A DNA stretch of 64,000 nt from Octadecabacter algicola (GCF_021532625.1 NZ_JAKGAR010000001.1:434001-498000); one strand, 5' to 3'; numbered from the stretch's first letter, positions 8,542-19,122 are shown. Numbers and translations: made by a program. The notes: generated from the letters alone by a model not told the origin.

Positions 8542-10587
8542 ATGATTATTGAACTCGGACATTTCGCGTTGATTCTTGCGGCCCTTGTGGGGGTCGTACA
8601 AATGGTGGTGCCACTGATAGGGGCCCATAAGGGCTGGCGTGGGTGGATGTCCTTGGCGGACCCTGCGTCGGTTATGCAGCTTGGGCTGGTTAGTTTCAGT
8701 TTTGCGGCGCTGACCTATGCGTTTGTGGTGTCTGATTTCTCGGTTGAACTCGTCGCGTCAAACAGCCATTCCGCCAAGCCGATGCTGTATAAGGTGTCTG
8801 GCGTTTGGGGGAACCACGAGGGGTCGATGCTATTGTGGCTGCTGATCCTCGTATTGTTTGGTGCATGTGCCAGCCTGTTTGGCGGCAATCTCCCGCCCAG
8901 CTTGAAGGCGCGTGTCTTAGGTGTTCAGGCGGCGGTTAGCGTCGCGTTCTATGGGTTTATCCTGTTCACCTCAAACCCGTTTGAGCGGCTGGAGTTTCCT
9001 CCCTTTGACGGGCGTGATCTGAACCCGTTGCTGCAGGATCCGGGTCTCGCGTTTCATCCGCCGTTTTTGTACCTCGGCTATGTGGGCCTAAGCATGGCGT
9101 TTTCCTTTGCAATTGCCGCGCTGCTAGAAGGTCGCGTTGATGCGGCTTGGGGCCGATGGGTGCGTCCTTGGACGTTGGCTGCTTGGGTTTTCCTAACCAT
9201 CGGCATCGCGCTTGGGTCTTGGTGGGCTTACTACGAACTCGGTTGGGGCGGTTTTTGGTTCTGGGATCCGGTCGAAAACGCGAGCTTTATGCCTTGGCTT
9301 TTGGCGGCTGCTTTGCTTCATTCGGCCATCGTTGTTGAAAAGCGAGAAAGCCTGAAAGCATGGACAATCCTGCTGGCCATTCTGGCGTTTGGGTTCTCCT
9401 TGCTTGGTACTTTCATTGTGCGATCAGGCGTTTTGACCTCGGTTCATGCCTTTGCAAATGATCCCGAACGCGGTGTGTTTATTCTTGCGATCCTAGCAAT
9501 TTTCACCGGTGGTGGTTTGCTGTTGTTCGCCCTTCGCGCCAGCGCGATGGAGGCCAAAGGCGTGTTTTCGACCGTCAGCCGTGAAACCGCATTGGTTGCC
9601 AACAACGTTTTGCTGGCGGTGTCGTGTTTCGTGGTCTTTGTCGGCACGATCTGGCCTTTGCTCATTGAACTCGCGTCCAGCAAATCCATGTGGCAGTTCG
9701 GCGGCGCGCTCGTGCAGAACCCGTTCTATGCCATGGGGCTGTTTGATCGGCCCGAACAGGTTTCTGTTGGTCCTCCATTCTTCAACGCTGCATTCACACC
9801 GTTCATGGTGGTGCTGGCGATCATCCTGCCAGTCGGCGCGGTTCTCGCTTGGAAACGCGGTTCTTTGGGGCGTGCGGTTAAATCCATGGTTCCTGTTGCC
9901 ATTCTAGCAATTGCTTGCGGTGCTTTGGCCTTTGCCATGCAAACAGGGCGCACAGCGATGGGGCCTATTGGCGTCGTCTTAGGCGTTTGGGTTGTTGGTG
10001 GCGCAACTATGGATATCTGGCTGCGTACAGGGCGGGGCGACATTGGCTCTCGGTTGGGTCGCCTTGCACGTCTGCCGCGGGCGGACTGGGGCAAGTTCAC
10101 AGCGCACTCTGGCCTTGGCATAACTGTGTTTGCCGTTGCTGCACTTCTTGCGTGGGAAACCGAGGACATTCGTGTCGCCCAAATCGGCGATCAATGGGAC
10201 GTTGGTATCCATACCATTCGCCTGAATGAAGTCGGGCCTCTGAACGGGCCGAACTACTACGGTGAACGCGCTGATTTTACCGTCCTGCGCAATGGGCGCG
10301 ACGTTGGGCATCTGTACCCCGAAAAACGTATCTATCCCGTGGCGAGCATGCCCACCACAGAGGCCGGCATTCGCAATGGCATTTTGCGTGACGTCTATGT
10401 CGTGTTGGGTGATCCGCAAACAGGCGGTGGCTGGGCGGCGCGCACCTATATCAAACCCTTTGCAAATTGGGTTTGGGGCGGCGCAATCCTGATGGCCATT
10501 GGTGGTTTTATCTCGCTGTCAGATCGACGTTTGCGCGTGGCAGCGGGTGCCGCAAAAGCGAAACCGCAAGGGGTGCCTGCAGAATGA
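8542..10587 (+). CDS. ccmF: Heme lyase subunit CcmF
   Basis: CcmF is a polytopic inner-membrane protein that takes heme from CcmE and, with CcmH, attaches it to CXXCH motifs of apocytochromes c in the periplasm. The 681-residue protein shows many membrane segments and the tryptophan-rich heme-handling motif WGGFWFWDPVENASFMPWL (around residues 233-251), diagnostic for this family. The ATG at 8542 is chosen over an in-frame upstream start at 8503 because MIIELGHFAL is the usual family beginning. Its last bases overlap ccmH (ATGA). Confidence 0.96.
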   Translation: MIIELGHFALILAALVGVVQMVVPLIGAHKGWRGWMSLADPASVMQLGLVSFSFAALTYAFVVSDFSVELVASNSHSAKPMLYKVSGVWGNHEGSMLLWLLILVLFGACASLFGGNLPPSLKARVLGVQAAVSVAFYGFILFTSNPFERLEFPPFDGRDLNPLLQDPGLAFHPPFLYLGYVGLSMAFSFAIAALLEGRVDAAWGRWVRPWTLAAWVFLTIGIALGSWWAYYELGWGGFWFWDPVENASFMPWLLAAALLHSAIVVEKRESLKAWTILLAILAFGFSLLGTFIVRSGVLTSVHAFANDPERGVFILAILAIFTGGGLLLFALRASAMEAKGVFSTVSRETALVANNVLLAVSCFVVFVGTIWPLLIELASSKSMWQFGGALVQNPFYAMGLFDRPEQVSVGPPFFNAAFTPFMVVLAIILPVGAVLAWKRGSLGRAVKSMVPVAILAIACGALAFAMQTGRTAMGPIGVVLGVWVVGGATMDIWLRTGRGDIGSRLGRLARLPRADWGKFTAHSGLGITVFAVAALLAWETEDIRVAQIGDQWDVGIHTIRLNEVGPLNGPNYYGERADFTVLRNGRDVGHLYPEKRIYPVASMPTTEAGIRNGILRDVYVVLGDPQTGGGWAARTYIKPFANWVWGGAILMAIGGFISLSDRRLRVAAGAAKAKPQGVPAE

Positions 10588-11030
10588 AATGGCTCGCCTT
10601 TGTATTATGTTTGCTCGCCGCACCGCTGGCAGCGGTGCAGCCGGATGAAGTGTTAGACGATCCCGCGCTCGAAACCCGAGCGCGGGATTTGTCCGCTGGT
10701 CTACGCTGTCCTGTGTGCCGCAACGAAAGCATTGATGAATCCAACGCCGGAATTTCCCGCGATCTTCGCCTGTTGTTGCGCGAACGTTTGGTCGCCGGAG
10801 ACACCGACCAGCAAGCGATTGAGTTTCTCGTTGATCGCTATGGCGATTACATTTTGCTCAAGCCGACCACGGATGGTGCCAATATCCTGTTATGGTTGGC
10901 TGCTCCGATCATGCTGTTGCTTGCTGGTGGTGTTGCAGTAGGTTCCGTTCGGGCACGTACGAAGGCGGCAGCGCCGGAGGAATTAACCGACGACGAACAA
11001 GAGCGCCTGAATGAAATTTTAAAAGACTAA
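10584..11030 (+). CDS. ccmH: Cytochrome c maturation thiol-disulfide protein CcmH
   Basis: A 148-residue protein with an N-terminal signal peptide (MKWLAFVLCLLAAPLAA), the redox motif LRCPVCRNESI (Cys pair near residue 40) and a C-terminal membrane anchor (about residues 102-122). It keeps apocytochrome c cysteines reduced and works with CcmF in heme ligation. It starts within the ccmF stop codon (ATGA), so the two are coupled. The short form lacks the TPR domain (CcmI), which must be encoded elsewhere. Confidence 0.95.
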   Translation: MKWLAFVLCLLAAPLAAVQPDEVLDDPALETRARDLSAGLRCPVCRNESIDESNAGISRDLRLLLRERLVAGDTDQQAIEFLVDRYGDYILLKPTTDGANILLWLAAPIMLLLAGGVAVGSVRARTKAAAPEELTDDEQERLNEILKD

Positions 11031-11109
11031 GCACTGACGCCGCGTTTAGGGTTTCGTCAATCGCTGGCGGGCCTAGAGTACGTTTACGCAAAATTAGAGG
11101 ACGCCCTTC

Positions 11110-11886
11110 ATGGAATATTCCGCCATCCGCCTTGAGATCGCCAACGACGTCGCAACGCTGACGCTGAATCGGCCACGCTCAAAGAACGCGTTGAATGTTC
11201 AGATGCGGGCGGAAATTGCCTATGCTGTTAAGGTGGCCGAAAGCGACGCGCGTGTGTTGGTCATTGGCGGTGCCGGCGACGCTTTTTGTTCAGGGCAGGA
11301 CCTTGGCGACGGTGGCAATGCAACCAGCCTTGATCTGGAACGCACCTTACGCGACGAATACGTTCCGATGTTGCGCGCGATCTTCGATTGTACGATCCCG
11401 ACGATTTGCGCGGTCCACGGCGCGGCGGCTGGGGCAGGGGCGAACCTTGCTCTTGCAGCGGATGTCGTGATCGCGGCGGATGAAGCTTATTTCATCCAAG
11501 CTTTCACCCGTATCGGTCTGATCCCGGATGCAGGCGGTACCTATTGGTTGCCTCGTCAAATGGGCGCAGCCAAGGCAATGGGTGCGGCGTTGTTTGGGGA
11601 TAAGATTACGGGACGGCAGGCAGCGGATTGGGGCATGATCTATGAATCCGTTCCCTTGGCTGAATTTGACACCCATGTCGCCAAGCGCGCGCTGCACCTC
11701 GCGGCGGGGCCCACGGCGGCATATGCCCGTGTGAAATCCGCAATTCGAGGATCGTTTGAAAACTCTCTGGATGAGCAATTGGCTGTTGAGGCCAAACTCC
11801 AAGGGGAATGCGGCAAGACTCGTGACTTCCAAGAAGGCGTACTGGCCTTCATGCAAAAGCGCCCCGCGAAATACGAGGGGCGCTAA
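11110..11886 (+). CDS. Enoyl-CoA hydratase/isomerase, PaaG-like
   Basis: A 258-residue crotonase-fold protein. The oxyanion-hole segments (AFCSGQDLG and HGAAAGAGANLALAADVV) and the catalytic-loop region GLIPDAGGTYWLPR are visible. The Asp in the last motif and the YWLPR segment resemble PaaG, the 1,2-epoxyphenylacetyl-CoA isomerase, more than a beta-oxidation hydratase, which usually carries a catalytic Glu there. No other phenylacetate genes are adjacent, so the substrate is uncertain. An AGAGGA site is centred ten or so bases before the ATG. Confidence 0.8.
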   Translation: MEYSAIRLEIANDVATLTLNRPRSKNALNVQMRAEIAYAVKVAESDARVLVIGGAGDAFCSGQDLGDGGNATSLDLERTLRDEYVPMLRAIFDCTIPTICAVHGAAAGAGANLALAADVVIAADEAYFIQAFTRIGLIPDAGGTYWLPRQMGAAKAMGAALFGDKITGRQAADWGMIYESVPLAEFDTHVAKRALHLAAGPTAAYARVKSAIRGSFENSLDEQLAVEAKLQGECGKTRDFQEGVLAFMQKRPAKYEGR

Positions 11887-11910
11887 AGCGTTCACTATGA
11901 ATACAAATAC

Positions 11911-13086
11911 TTAAGAAGCGGGTGCTGACCCAATGTAGGATGTTGTTATGATATCGGCGTCAATTCCGTCATTGATATCGAAACTACCTTGTACCTGTCC
12001 TACAGCGATACCGTTGATCAAAATGATCTCATCACCTTCAACATTGAACGTCGTGATTTCGGCATCGAGATTGTCTTCCTCTAGGAAGATAACAATGATG
12101 TCCTCGGTTGAGTCAAAGTCCGTGATCAATGCAAATTGCTCATCCACAATCCAGTCACCGAGAAGGAAATCATCGCTTCCTTCGCCGCCAGCGCCGACGT
12201 CGTTGTTTCCAAGAAGCAAACTGTCATCGCCATCGTCACCAAAAAGAGTGTCCGCTTCACTGTCTTGATCGGTACCCGTCAGATACCAATCATTGAACAG
12301 CCCTTCGCCTTCTTCGTTTTCGGGCAAGGTATCGTTGCGAATATCGTTGTAATCACTTTCGGTCAGATCACGGTTCAACAGTTGTGATCCGATCAGGATG
12401 TCGTCGCCGCCTTGACCAACAAGAAGGTCACTATCAGCGCCGCCCAGTAAAAGGTCGTCATTGGAACCACCTGCAAGCCGGTCTTGGCCTTCACCACCAA
12501 CAAGCAAGTCTTCTCCGTCGTTGCCGGAGAGTATATCATCGCCTTGCCCGCCAAATAGACCATCAACCCATTCGTCACCAATCAACTCGTCATCGCCAGT
12601 GCCGCCGACCAATAGGTCTTTGCCTAGACCGCCGAACAGCGTGTCATTTGAAGATCCGCCGTCCAGATCGTCAAAGCCTTGGCCGCCATAGATCGTGTCG
12701 TTCCAGCTGCCGCCAGACAGATCATCATCCCCGTCGTCGCCATAGATCGTATCTTTGCCAAGGCCGCCTTCGATCGTGTCATCGCCTGCGCCGCCTGAAA
12801 GGATGTCAAAACCAGCGCCACCGTCAATGCTGTCTTCACCGCGCAGCGCGTCAAATTCATCTGCGCCACTTCCGAATACAACAACATCATCGCCGTCTGT
12901 CGCAACAACCTCTACGGGAGGCTCTGTGGTTTCGTCCTCGGGAATCTCTATGATCTCTTCGTCTTCAGGCGGCTCTGTCTCTTCTGAGCCGTCATCCGTT
13001 TCCGTTACAGCGTCTTCGCTATCCGATCCCGATGAGAATATTGTGCCCAAGCCGAGAGCGACAAGAAGTGCGAGAAGAATTTCCAT
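11911..13086 (-). CDS. RTX-type calcium-binding repeat protein with N-terminal membrane segment
   Basis: A 391-residue, highly acidic protein. Residues 1-18 are hydrophobic (MEILLALLVALGLGTIF), followed by an Asp/Glu/Pro/Thr-rich linker (about 20-60) and then about a dozen GGxGxDxL-type nonapeptide repeats (about 65-250) that fold into Ca2+-bound parallel beta-rolls. The C-terminal part (FDSTEDIIVIF...) resembles the cap found at the end of serralysin-like beta-roll proteins. Typical RTX proteins leave through type I secretion using a C-terminal signal and have no N-terminal hydrophobic segment, so this one may stay anchored in the membrane. Function is unknown. The repeats also give long antisense open frames, which I regard as spurious. 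Confidence 0.85.
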   Translation of the reverse strand: MEILLALLVALGLGTIFSSGSDSEDAVTETDDGSEETEPPEDEEIIEIPEDETTEPPVEVVATDGDDVVVFGSGADEFDALRGEDSIDGGAGFDILSGGAGDDTIEGGLGKDTIYGDDGDDDLSGGSWNDTIYGGQGFDDLDGGSSNDTLFGGLGKDLLVGGTGDDELIGDEWVDGLFGGQGDDILSGNDGEDLLVGGEGQDRLAGGSNDDLLLGGADSDLLVGQGGDDILIGSQLLNRDLTESDYNDIRNDTLPENEEGEGLFNDWYLTGTDQDSEADTLFGDDGDDSLLLGNNDVGAGGEGSDDFLLGDWIVDEQFALITDFDSTEDIIVIFLEEDNLDAEITTFNVEGDEIILINGIAVGQVQGSFDINDGIDADIITTSYIGSAPAS

Positions 13087-13305
13087 AATATACTCTTAAT
13101 AAAAGTTAACAATTTGATCTTACATACCAAGCGGCGGTCTGAAAATCCTAATAAATCTAGAAACAACGCGTTTCTTATACATAAGTCTAGATGAGCCAGA
13201 GACCTCAACGCTGGCAGTTCGACGAACACTTGGTACTGACGGGGCAAGTGCGTTTGTTAGAACAGGCTTTGGACACCGTTATCGGATCTAGGCCGTTAGG
13301 CCCCA

Positions 13306-13342
13306 ACAAAAAAGGCCCCCCAAATCCATTTGGAGGGCCCTT
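13306..13342 (-). terminator. Rho-independent terminator of gltA
   Basis: On the minus strand, 22 bases after the gltA stop, a GC-rich stem (GGGCCCTCCAAAT pairing with ATTTGGGGGGCC, one mismatch) is followed by a run of six T, immediately before the intergenic region of the RTX gene. Confidence 0.85.
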
Positions 13343-13364
13343 CAAAATCGACTAAATCGTGTGC

Positions 13365-14657
13365 TTAGCGGTTTTCAATGTCCGTGTAGTCGCGCGCTGT
13401 CTCACCCATATAGAGCTGACGAGGGCGACCGATTTTCAACTGTGGATCGGCCAGCTGTTCTTTCCACTGGGAAATCCAACCTACAGTCCGTGCCATAGCG
13501 AAGATCGGTGTGAACATGTCTGTTGGGAAACCCATCGCTTCAAGGATGATGCCGGAATAGAAGTCGACGTTCGGGAACAGTTTCTTCTCAGCAAAGTACG
13601 GATCGGCAAGCGCCTGCTTTTCAAGCTCCATGGCGACCTGCAAGAGCGGGTTGTCTTCAACGCCGAGCAATTCAAGCACTTCGTCAGCGGACTCTTTCAT
13701 AACAGTCGCGCGTGGGTCGAAGTTTTTATAAACGCGGTGGCCAAAGCCCATCAAACGGTAGTTGTCGTTCTTGTCTTTCGCGCGGGCGATGAATTCAGGA
13801 ATACGGTCAACGGAACCGATTTCTTTCAGCATCTCAAGGCACGCTTGGTTGGCGCCACCGTGGGCAGGGCCCCAGAGGCAAGCGATGCCTGCCGCGATAC
13901 ACGCAAACGGGTTCGCACCGGAAGACGATGCGAGACGAACTGTAGATGTAGACGCGTTCTGTTCGTGGTCAGCATGCAACGTAAAGATACGGTCCATCGC
14001 GCGGGCGAGGATCGGGTTCACGTGGTACTCTTCTGCCGGAACGCTAAAGCACATGTTCAGGAAGTTGGACGCGTAATCCAGATCATTTCGTGGGTACACG
14101 AATGGCTGGCCGATGGAATACTTATAGGCCATCGCAGCGATCGTAGGCATTTTGGCGATCAAACGATGCGACGCAACTTCGCGCTGATGTTCGTCATTGA
14201 TGTCTGTGCTGTCGTGGTAGAATGCCGACATCGCACCAACAACGCCTACCATTGTCGCCATTGGCGGCGCATCACGGCGGAAACCACGGAAGAAATTGTG
14301 CATCTGCTCGTGGATCATAGTGTGACGCGTGATTGTGCTTTCAAACTTTTCCAGCTGTGCAGCCGTCGGCAATTCACCGTAAAGAAGTGCATAGCACACC
14401 TCTAGATAATGGGACTGACCTGCCAGTTGGTCGATTGGGTAGCCACGGTGCAACAATTCGCCTTTGTCGCCGTCGATAAAGGTAATTGTGCTGTCGCAGG
14501 CCGCCGTAGACGTAAAGCCAGGGTCATAGGTGAACACGCCAGCCTGTCCGTACAGTTTGCGGATGTCCAGAACATCAGGGCCGGCGGTCGGGGAATGGAT
14601 CGGCAGTTCGTAAGATTCGCCATCAATGGTCAGTGTTGCTGTTTTCGTATTGGCCAT
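13365..14657 (-). CDS. gltA: Citrate synthase
   Basis: A 430-residue type II (hexameric, NADH-sensitive type) citrate synthase that condenses oxaloacetate and acetyl-CoA at the entry to the TCA cycle. Visible are the active-site blocks around GPAHGGAN (catalytic His), [15 protein letters not shown] (second His and Arg) and the Asp-containing DFYSGI near the C-terminus. The N-terminal beta domain ([12 protein letters not shown]) is that of Gram-negative enzymes. It is followed by a strong terminator and preceded by gltX about 95 bases upstream on the same strand. Confidence 0.97.
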   Translation of the reverse strand: MANTKTATLTIDGESYELPIHSPTAGPDVLDIRKLYGQAGVFTYDPGFTSTAACDSTITFIDGDKGELLHRGYPIDQLAGQSHYLEVCYALLYGELPTAAQLEKFESTITRHTMIHEQMHNFFRGFRRDAPPMATMVGVVGAMSAFYHDSTDINDEHQREVASHRLIAKMPTIAAMAYKYSIGQPFVYPRNDLDYASNFLNMCFSVPAEEYHVNPILARAMDRIFTLHADHEQNASTSTVRLASSSGANPFACIAAGIACLWGPAHGGANQACLEMLKEIGSVDRIPEFIARAKDKNDNYRLMGFGHRVYKNFDPRATVMKESADEVLELLGVEDNPLLQVAMELEKQALADPYFAEKKLFPNVDFYSGIILEAMGFPTDMFTPIFAMARTVGWISQWKEQLADPQLKIGRPRQLYMGETARDYTDIENR

Positions 14658-14753
14658 GGTTTTCCCTTTCTAGGACCGCAGCCCGAATTCGGGGCGGCAT
14701 TATCGGTTTTAGCTGCTCACACCCCGTTACCTATGAATAGTAACCAAAATGTT

Positions 14754-16157
14754 TCAGCCGCAGGCGTCCTTGATACGAGCGATTGTTTCGTCGCGGCCAA
14801 GGACCAGCATCATATCGAACACAGAAGGGGAAACAGCACGACCCGCGAGCGCTGCACGCAACGGTCCGGCTAGTTTGCCAAGTTTGGTGTCATGGGCCTC
14901 AGCGAGGGCGGCCACGATCCCCTCAAGTTCGTCTCTGGACCAGCTAACAGTTTGCAACTGCGGCGTCAATTCGTTCAGTATACCTTTGTGCACAATGTCC
15001 AGTGAATTTGCCGCTTTTTCGTCCGGAGTGATCGGGCGGGATGTTAGCACAAAGTGAGCCTTTACAAGGAGTTCCGGGAAGGTCTTCGAGCGTTCTTTTA
15101 GGCTGTCCATTGCAGCCAGCAAACCATCACGTTGCGAAACTGTGAACGCAGTCGCATCTGTTGCAGTCCTAAATGCCTCAATTTCATGCAGCAGTGCAGC
15201 ATTGTCGCTGATGGCAATGTGCTGACCGCACAAGTTTTCCAGTTTCTTGGTGTCAAACCGTGCAGGGCTCTTGCCGATTCCATCCAAATCAAACCACTCG
15301 CGCGCCTGCGCATCGGTAAAGAATTCATCATCCCCATGGGACCAGCCCAAACGGGTCAAGTAATTGCGCATCCCAGCGGCAGGATAGCCCAGGGCCTGAT
15401 ATTCCGCCGCACCCGTCGCGCCGTGGCGTTTGGATAGTTTTTTGCCATCCGGCCCAAAGATCAGCGGAACATGAGCCAAGATTGGTTTGTCCCAACCCAT
15501 TGCGGTGTAGATCAGGTTCTGACGGAATGCATTTGCGAGGTGGTCATCGCCACGGATCACGTGGGTCACCCCCATATCGTGATCATCCACAACAACGGCC
15601 AACATATATACGGGGCTGCCGTCACTGCGCAGCAAGATCATATCGTCGAGCTGTTCGTTCTGCCAAGTCACATCGCCCTGAACCTCGTCGCTCAGGGTTG
15701 TCGCACCCTCACGCGGGGCTTTTACGCGCACGACATAAGGCAGGTCTGGGTGATCGGCCTCTGCCACATCGCGCCAGGGTGAGCGATAAAGCGTGGACGT
15801 TTTGTTGGCGCGGGCCTCTTCGCGGAACGCTTCGATTTCGTCCTGTGTCGCGAAACACTTATACGCGGTACCATCGGCCAACATCTGATGGGCCACTTGT
15901 ATGTGGCGCTCGGCGTTGGCCGCCTGAGAAAACGGTTCTCCATCCCAATCAAGGCCGAGCCACGTCAGACCATCAAGGATCGCTTGGGTGTTCTCATCAG
16001 TAGAACGTGCCTTGTCGGTATCTTCAATGCGCAACAGGAATTTACCGCCACGGCCGCGCGCATAAAGCCAGTTAAACAGCGCAGTACGCGCGCCGCCAAT
16101 GTGCAAGGCCCCCGTCGGAGAGGGTGCGAAACGGGTGACAACGGGTTTCTGAGTCAT
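14754..16157 (-). CDS. gltX: Glutamate--tRNA ligase
   Basis: A class I aminoacyl-tRNA synthetase of 467 residues that charges tRNA-Glu. The HIGH-type motif is [15 protein letters not shown] (near residue 20) and the KMSKS-type motif is KKLSKRHGA (around residue 240). Many alphaproteobacteria have two gltX paralogs, one of which may act on tRNA-Gln before amidation; which copy this is cannot be decided here. It is divergent from comEC, with an 89-base spacer. Confidence 0.95.
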   Translation of the reverse strand: MTQKPVVTRFAPSPTGALHIGGARTALFNWLYARGRGGKFLLRIEDTDKARSTDENTQAILDGLTWLGLDWDGEPFSQAANAERHIQVAHQMLADGTAYKCFATQDEIEAFREEARANKTSTLYRSPWRDVAEADHPDLPYVVRVKAPREGATTLSDEVQGDVTWQNEQLDDMILLRSDGSPVYMLAVVVDDHDMGVTHVIRGDDHLANAFRQNLIYTAMGWDKPILAHVPLIFGPDGKKLSKRHGATGAAEYQALGYPAAGMRNYLTRLGWSHGDDEFFTDAQAREWFDLDGIGKSPARFDTKKLENLCGQHIAISDNAALLHEIEAFRTATDATAFTVSQRDGLLAAMDSLKERSKTFPELLVKAHFVLTSRPITPDEKAANSLDIVHKGILNELTPQLQTVSWSRDELEGIVAALAEAHDTKLGKLAGPLRAALAGRAVSPSVFDMMLVLGRDETIARIKDACG

Positions 16158-16163
16158 GGGAAA

Positions 16164-16178
16164 TTAACCTTTTGCTAA
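16164..16178 (+). promoter_or_regulatory. Possible CtrA site upstream of comEC
   Basis: The sequence TTAA-N7-CTAA in the gltX/comEC spacer matches the alphaproteobacterial CtrA consensus TTAA-N7-TTAA at seven of eight fixed positions and extends to TTAACC and TAACC on its two halves. comEC of related bacteria is described as CtrA-dependent. A single near-match in AT-rich sequence can occur by chance. Confidence 0.35.
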
Positions 16179-16246
16179 CCACCAATTGCGAACATCAGCG
16201 GGTTTGGTGCGCAGATACTAAGTGCGCGGGGTAAGGACAAGTGTAC

Positions 16247-18337
16247 ATGCTGCAATCCCTCTGGGCGCAGACCATGGCTCAAAGGGGTCATTTGTTCGGC
16301 TGGTCTCCGGTTCTGATGGGCATTGGCATCGCTTGGTATTTTTCATTGAGATCCGAGCCGACGGCAGGGTTGTGCGCGGCGATGTTGTTTGCAAGTGCCT
16401 TGGCGGTTGTGTCCCAGCGGCTGTGGCCGGATGGCCTGCGGATATTTGTCGTAGGGATCGCCCTTGTTGTAGGTGGCTTCGGATTAGCGGGGATGCGAGC
16501 GAACCTGGTTGCGGAACCAGTGCTTGGCTTTCGCTACTATGGCCCGATCGAAGGCCGCATCATTGAAATTGATCGTTCGCAATCAGACGCGGTCCGGCTC
16601 ACATTGGACCGTGTTGTCTTGGCGCGGATGGAGACCCGACGAACACCCGCAACAGTTCGGGTCTCCCTTCATGGAGATCAGGGCTATGTTGATCCACAAC
16701 CGGGGCAGGTGGTGTTGATGACGGGGCATCTTTCACCGCCGTCAGGCCCAGTTGAGCCGGGCGGTTTTGATTTTCAGCGCATGGCGTGGTTCGAGGGGCT
16801 TGGTGCGGTTGGATATACGCGCACACCAGTTTTGCTTGGCGCGGAGGCGATTGAGGGGGCCGCTGGCCTTTGGGTCTATCGTCAACGGGTTGCCATCAGC
16901 AGTGGCGTTCAGGCCCGTCTACCAACAGAAAGCGGGGCCTTTGCTGCAGCGATCATGACGGGAGATCGATCAGGCATGGGGCGCGATAGTCTTGACGCGC
17001 TCAGGGCGTCCAACCTTGCGCACCTACTGGCGATATCTGGCATGCACATGGGCATTTTGGCCGCGTTTGTCTTTGCGTCGATCCGCTATGGTTTCGCGTT
17101 AATTCCATATGTCGCCCTAAGGTGGCCAGTGAAAAAGCTAGCGGCAGGAATGTCTTTGGTTGTCGCTGCAGGATATTTGGCGTTATCGGGGGGCAACATC
17201 GCGACTGAACGCGCGTTTATCATGGTCTCTGTCATGCTGGTGGCGGTGTTGTTTGATCGCCGCGCCTTAACCCTTCGGGCAGTGGCCATTGCGGCTCTTA
17301 TCGTTTTGACCTTGCGTCCCGAGGCCTTGTTTGGACCAGGGTTCCAGATGTCGTTTTCTGCTACCACAGCCCTTGTTGCTGTGTTTGCAGTGCTCCGCCG
17401 TATTGAGATGCCAAGTTTACCGAAGTGGCTTAGACCTATCGGGGGGGTGGTGATTTCCTCCCTCGTTGCAGGGCTCGCGACGGCACCGTTTGCGGCCTAT
17501 CATTTCAACCAAATCGCACAGCTTGGCCTGATCGCGAACCTATTGTCGGTTCCGCTCATGGGAACGATCGTGATGCCAGCTGCGGTCATTGCGGTGGTTT
17601 TGTCGCCACTTGGGCTTGAGATGTTGGGCCTTTGGGTAATGGACCTTGGCCTACGGTGGATCTTGGCCGTCGCGCACTTTGTCGCTGGACAAGAAGGCGC
17701 ATTGCGCCATGTGGTGACGCCAGATCCCGTGGTTATCGGCCTGATCGCTTTGGGTGGCGTGATGGTGGTGCAATGGCGCGGGTCGTTGCGGTGGGTCGGC
17801 GTTGTGCCCGTCCTTTTTGGTTTTACGCTGTGGCATATAGCCGAGCGGCCTGTTTTGCTGGTCGCGGATTCGGGGTCCTTGATCGGTGTGATGACTGCCG
17901 AAGGCCGCGCTGTGTCAAAAGAGCGCGGCGAGAGTTTTGCATCATCGGTTTGGTTGGAGAACGACGGTGCACCGGTTGAACAATGGGTTGCCTACAACCG
18001 CGCGGGGCTTGAGGAGCAGGGGCGTGCGGTCTGGACTGTAATTGGTGATACCCGACTGGTTAACCTGCGTGGCGCGACCGCATTGGCGGCGCTTCAGGGC
18101 TGCGGCGGGGCAGATATTCTGATCACCAATCAAGAAGCGCCAGCGCGGGCAGGGTGCGATACATATGACATCACACGATTGCGGGAAACGGGATCTTTGG
18201 CAGGCTGGCTTGTCGATGGTTCGCTAAAGCTAGTCTCAGCGCGCGAACGTTCTGGTGAACGGCTCTGGAACACTTCAGAAATGCGCCGCCGCGGCGGCGC
18301 AATAACAACTTTATTGGCAGGGCTTCACGCGCCTTAG
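16247..18337 (+). CDS. comEC: ComEC/Rec2 family DNA internalisation protein
   Basis: A 696-residue polytopic membrane protein that forms the inner-membrane channel for single-stranded DNA during natural transformation; in Rhodobacter it is also needed to take up DNA delivered by gene transfer agents. An N-terminal DUF4131-like part (about 10-170) precedes the competence domain with the signature GDRSG...[21 protein letters not shown] (around residues 238-270) and further helices to about 490. The C-terminal part shows no clear metallo-beta-lactamase His motif. The ATG at 16247 is preferred over a GTG at 16241 because the AAGGA at 16233-16237 is better spaced to it. Its end overlaps lexA by four bases, tail to tail. 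Confidence 0.9.
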   Translation: MLQSLWAQTMAQRGHLFGWSPVLMGIGIAWYFSLRSEPTAGLCAAMLFASALAVVSQRLWPDGLRIFVVGIALVVGGFGLAGMRANLVAEPVLGFRYYGPIEGRIIEIDRSQSDAVRLTLDRVVLARMETRRTPATVRVSLHGDQGYVDPQPGQVVLMTGHLSPPSGPVEPGGFDFQRMAWFEGLGAVGYTRTPVLLGAEAIEGAAGLWVYRQRVAISSGVQARLPTESGAFAAAIMTGDRSGMGRDSLDALRASNLAHLLAISGMHMGILAAFVFASIRYGFALIPYVALRWPVKKLAAGMSLVVAAGYLALSGGNIATERAFIMVSVMLVAVLFDRRALTLRAVAIAALIVLTLRPEALFGPGFQMSFSATTALVAVFAVLRRIEMPSLPKWLRPIGGVVISSLVAGLATAPFAAYHFNQIAQLGLIANLLSVPLMGTIVMPAAVIAVVLSPLGLEMLGLWVMDLGLRWILAVAHFVAGQEGALRHVVTPDPVVIGLIALGGVMVVQWRGSLRWVGVVPVLFGFTLWHIAERPVLLVADSGSLIGVMTAEGRAVSKERGESFASSVWLENDGAPVEQWVAYNRAGLEEQGRAVWTVIGDTRLVNLRGATALAALQGCGGADILITNQEAPARAGCDTYDITRLRETGSLAGWLVDGSLKLVSARERSGERLWNTSEMRRRGGAITTLLAGLHAP

Positions 18338-19035
18338 TACGACCGGATTAAACCGACCAAGCGGCCTTGCACCTTAACCTGATCATCACGGAACAGACGG
18401 GTTTCATAGGCAGGGTTGGCGGCTTCTAGAGCGATGGCATTACCGTTGCGGCGGAAGCGCTTCAGCGTGGCTTCGGCATCTTCGACCAACGCCACGACGA
18501 TTTCACCGTTATCTGCTGTCGACGTCTCACGAATGATCACAACATCACCGTCGTTGATGCCTGCGTCGATCATGGAATCGCCTTTGACTTCAAGGGCGTA
18601 GTGCTCTCCCTTGCCAACCATTGAGGCTGGAACAGTAACCTTGTGGCTCACCTCGGATATCGCAGCAATTGGTACACCAGCCGCAATACGCCCCATCACA
18701 GGCAGTGAGATTGCGCCAGAGTCTTCGAGGGACTTCGCGCCAGTCGGGCGGCTGTCGGGGCGATCCCCGTCAATCACCTTAGGTGTGAATCCAGTCGTCA
18801 CGCCAAGCTTGGATTGCAGCGCATCGGGCATTTTAACGATCTCAAGAGCGCGGGCACGATGGGCCAAACGGCGGATGAAACCCCGTTCTTCCAAGGCCGT
18901 GATCAAACGGTGGATGCCAGATTTAGACCGCAGATCAAGGGCTTCTTTCATTTCATCAAAGCTTGGCGGCACGCCATCGCGCTGCACCCGTTTGTGAATG
19001 AATTCCAGCAGATCAAGTTGCTTCTTGGTGAGCAT
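18334..19035 (-). CDS. lexA: SOS repressor LexA
   Basis: A 233-residue repressor with an N-terminal winged helix (about 1-65) and an S24 peptidase-like domain. The autocleavage bond lies in RIAAGVP (Ala119-Gly120); the catalytic pair is Ser154 (KGDSMIDAG) and Lys192 (ATLKRF). On DNA damage, RecA filaments trigger self-cleavage and de-repress SOS genes. A GTTC-N7-GTTC box lies 34 bases upstream, as expected for alphaproteobacterial autoregulation. Although it follows moeA on the same strand, the box suggests lexA also has its own promoter. Confidence 0.96.
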   Translation of the reverse strand: MLTKKQLDLLEFIHKRVQRDGVPPSFDEMKEALDLRSKSGIHRLITALEERGFIRRLAHRARALEIVKMPDALQSKLGVTTGFTPKVIDGDRPDSRPTGAKSLEDSGAISLPVMGRIAAGVPIAAISEVSHKVTVPASMVGKGEHYALEVKGDSMIDAGINDGDVVIIRETSTADNGEIVVALVEDAEATLKRFRRNGNAIALEAANPAYETRLFRDDQVKVQGRLVGLIRSY

Positions 19036-19068
19036 CAGCCCTCTCCCTCAACGGTTTTGGTTAAGGAT

Positions 19069-19083
19069 GTTCTATCTGTGTTC
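19069..19083 (-). promoter_or_regulatory. SOS box (LexA operator) of lexA
   Basis: A perfect direct repeat GTTC-TATCTGT-GTTC (19069-19072 and 19080-19083, read on the plus strand). This is the alphaproteobacterial LexA operator GTTC-N7-GTTC, placed between moeA and lexA and just upstream of the lexA start at 19035. Confidence 0.85.
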
Positions 19084-19122
19084 TTGTTTTGTGTCAATAT
19101 GTTCTCACGAAGGGTGGTCACG

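Noticed and set aside
12384-12953. 189-codon Arg/His-rich frame on the plus strand and the apparent DNA repeats here
   Set aside because: They come from the repeated GGxGxDxL codons of the RTX protein on the minus strand, not from a separate gene or a CRISPR array.
13359-14405. 348-codon open frame on the plus strand
   Set aside because: It is antisense to gltA, which is unmistakable on the minus strand.
19101-19111. Second LexA half-site GTTC near 19101
   Set aside because: No partner GTTC seven bases away, so it does not form a second SOS box.
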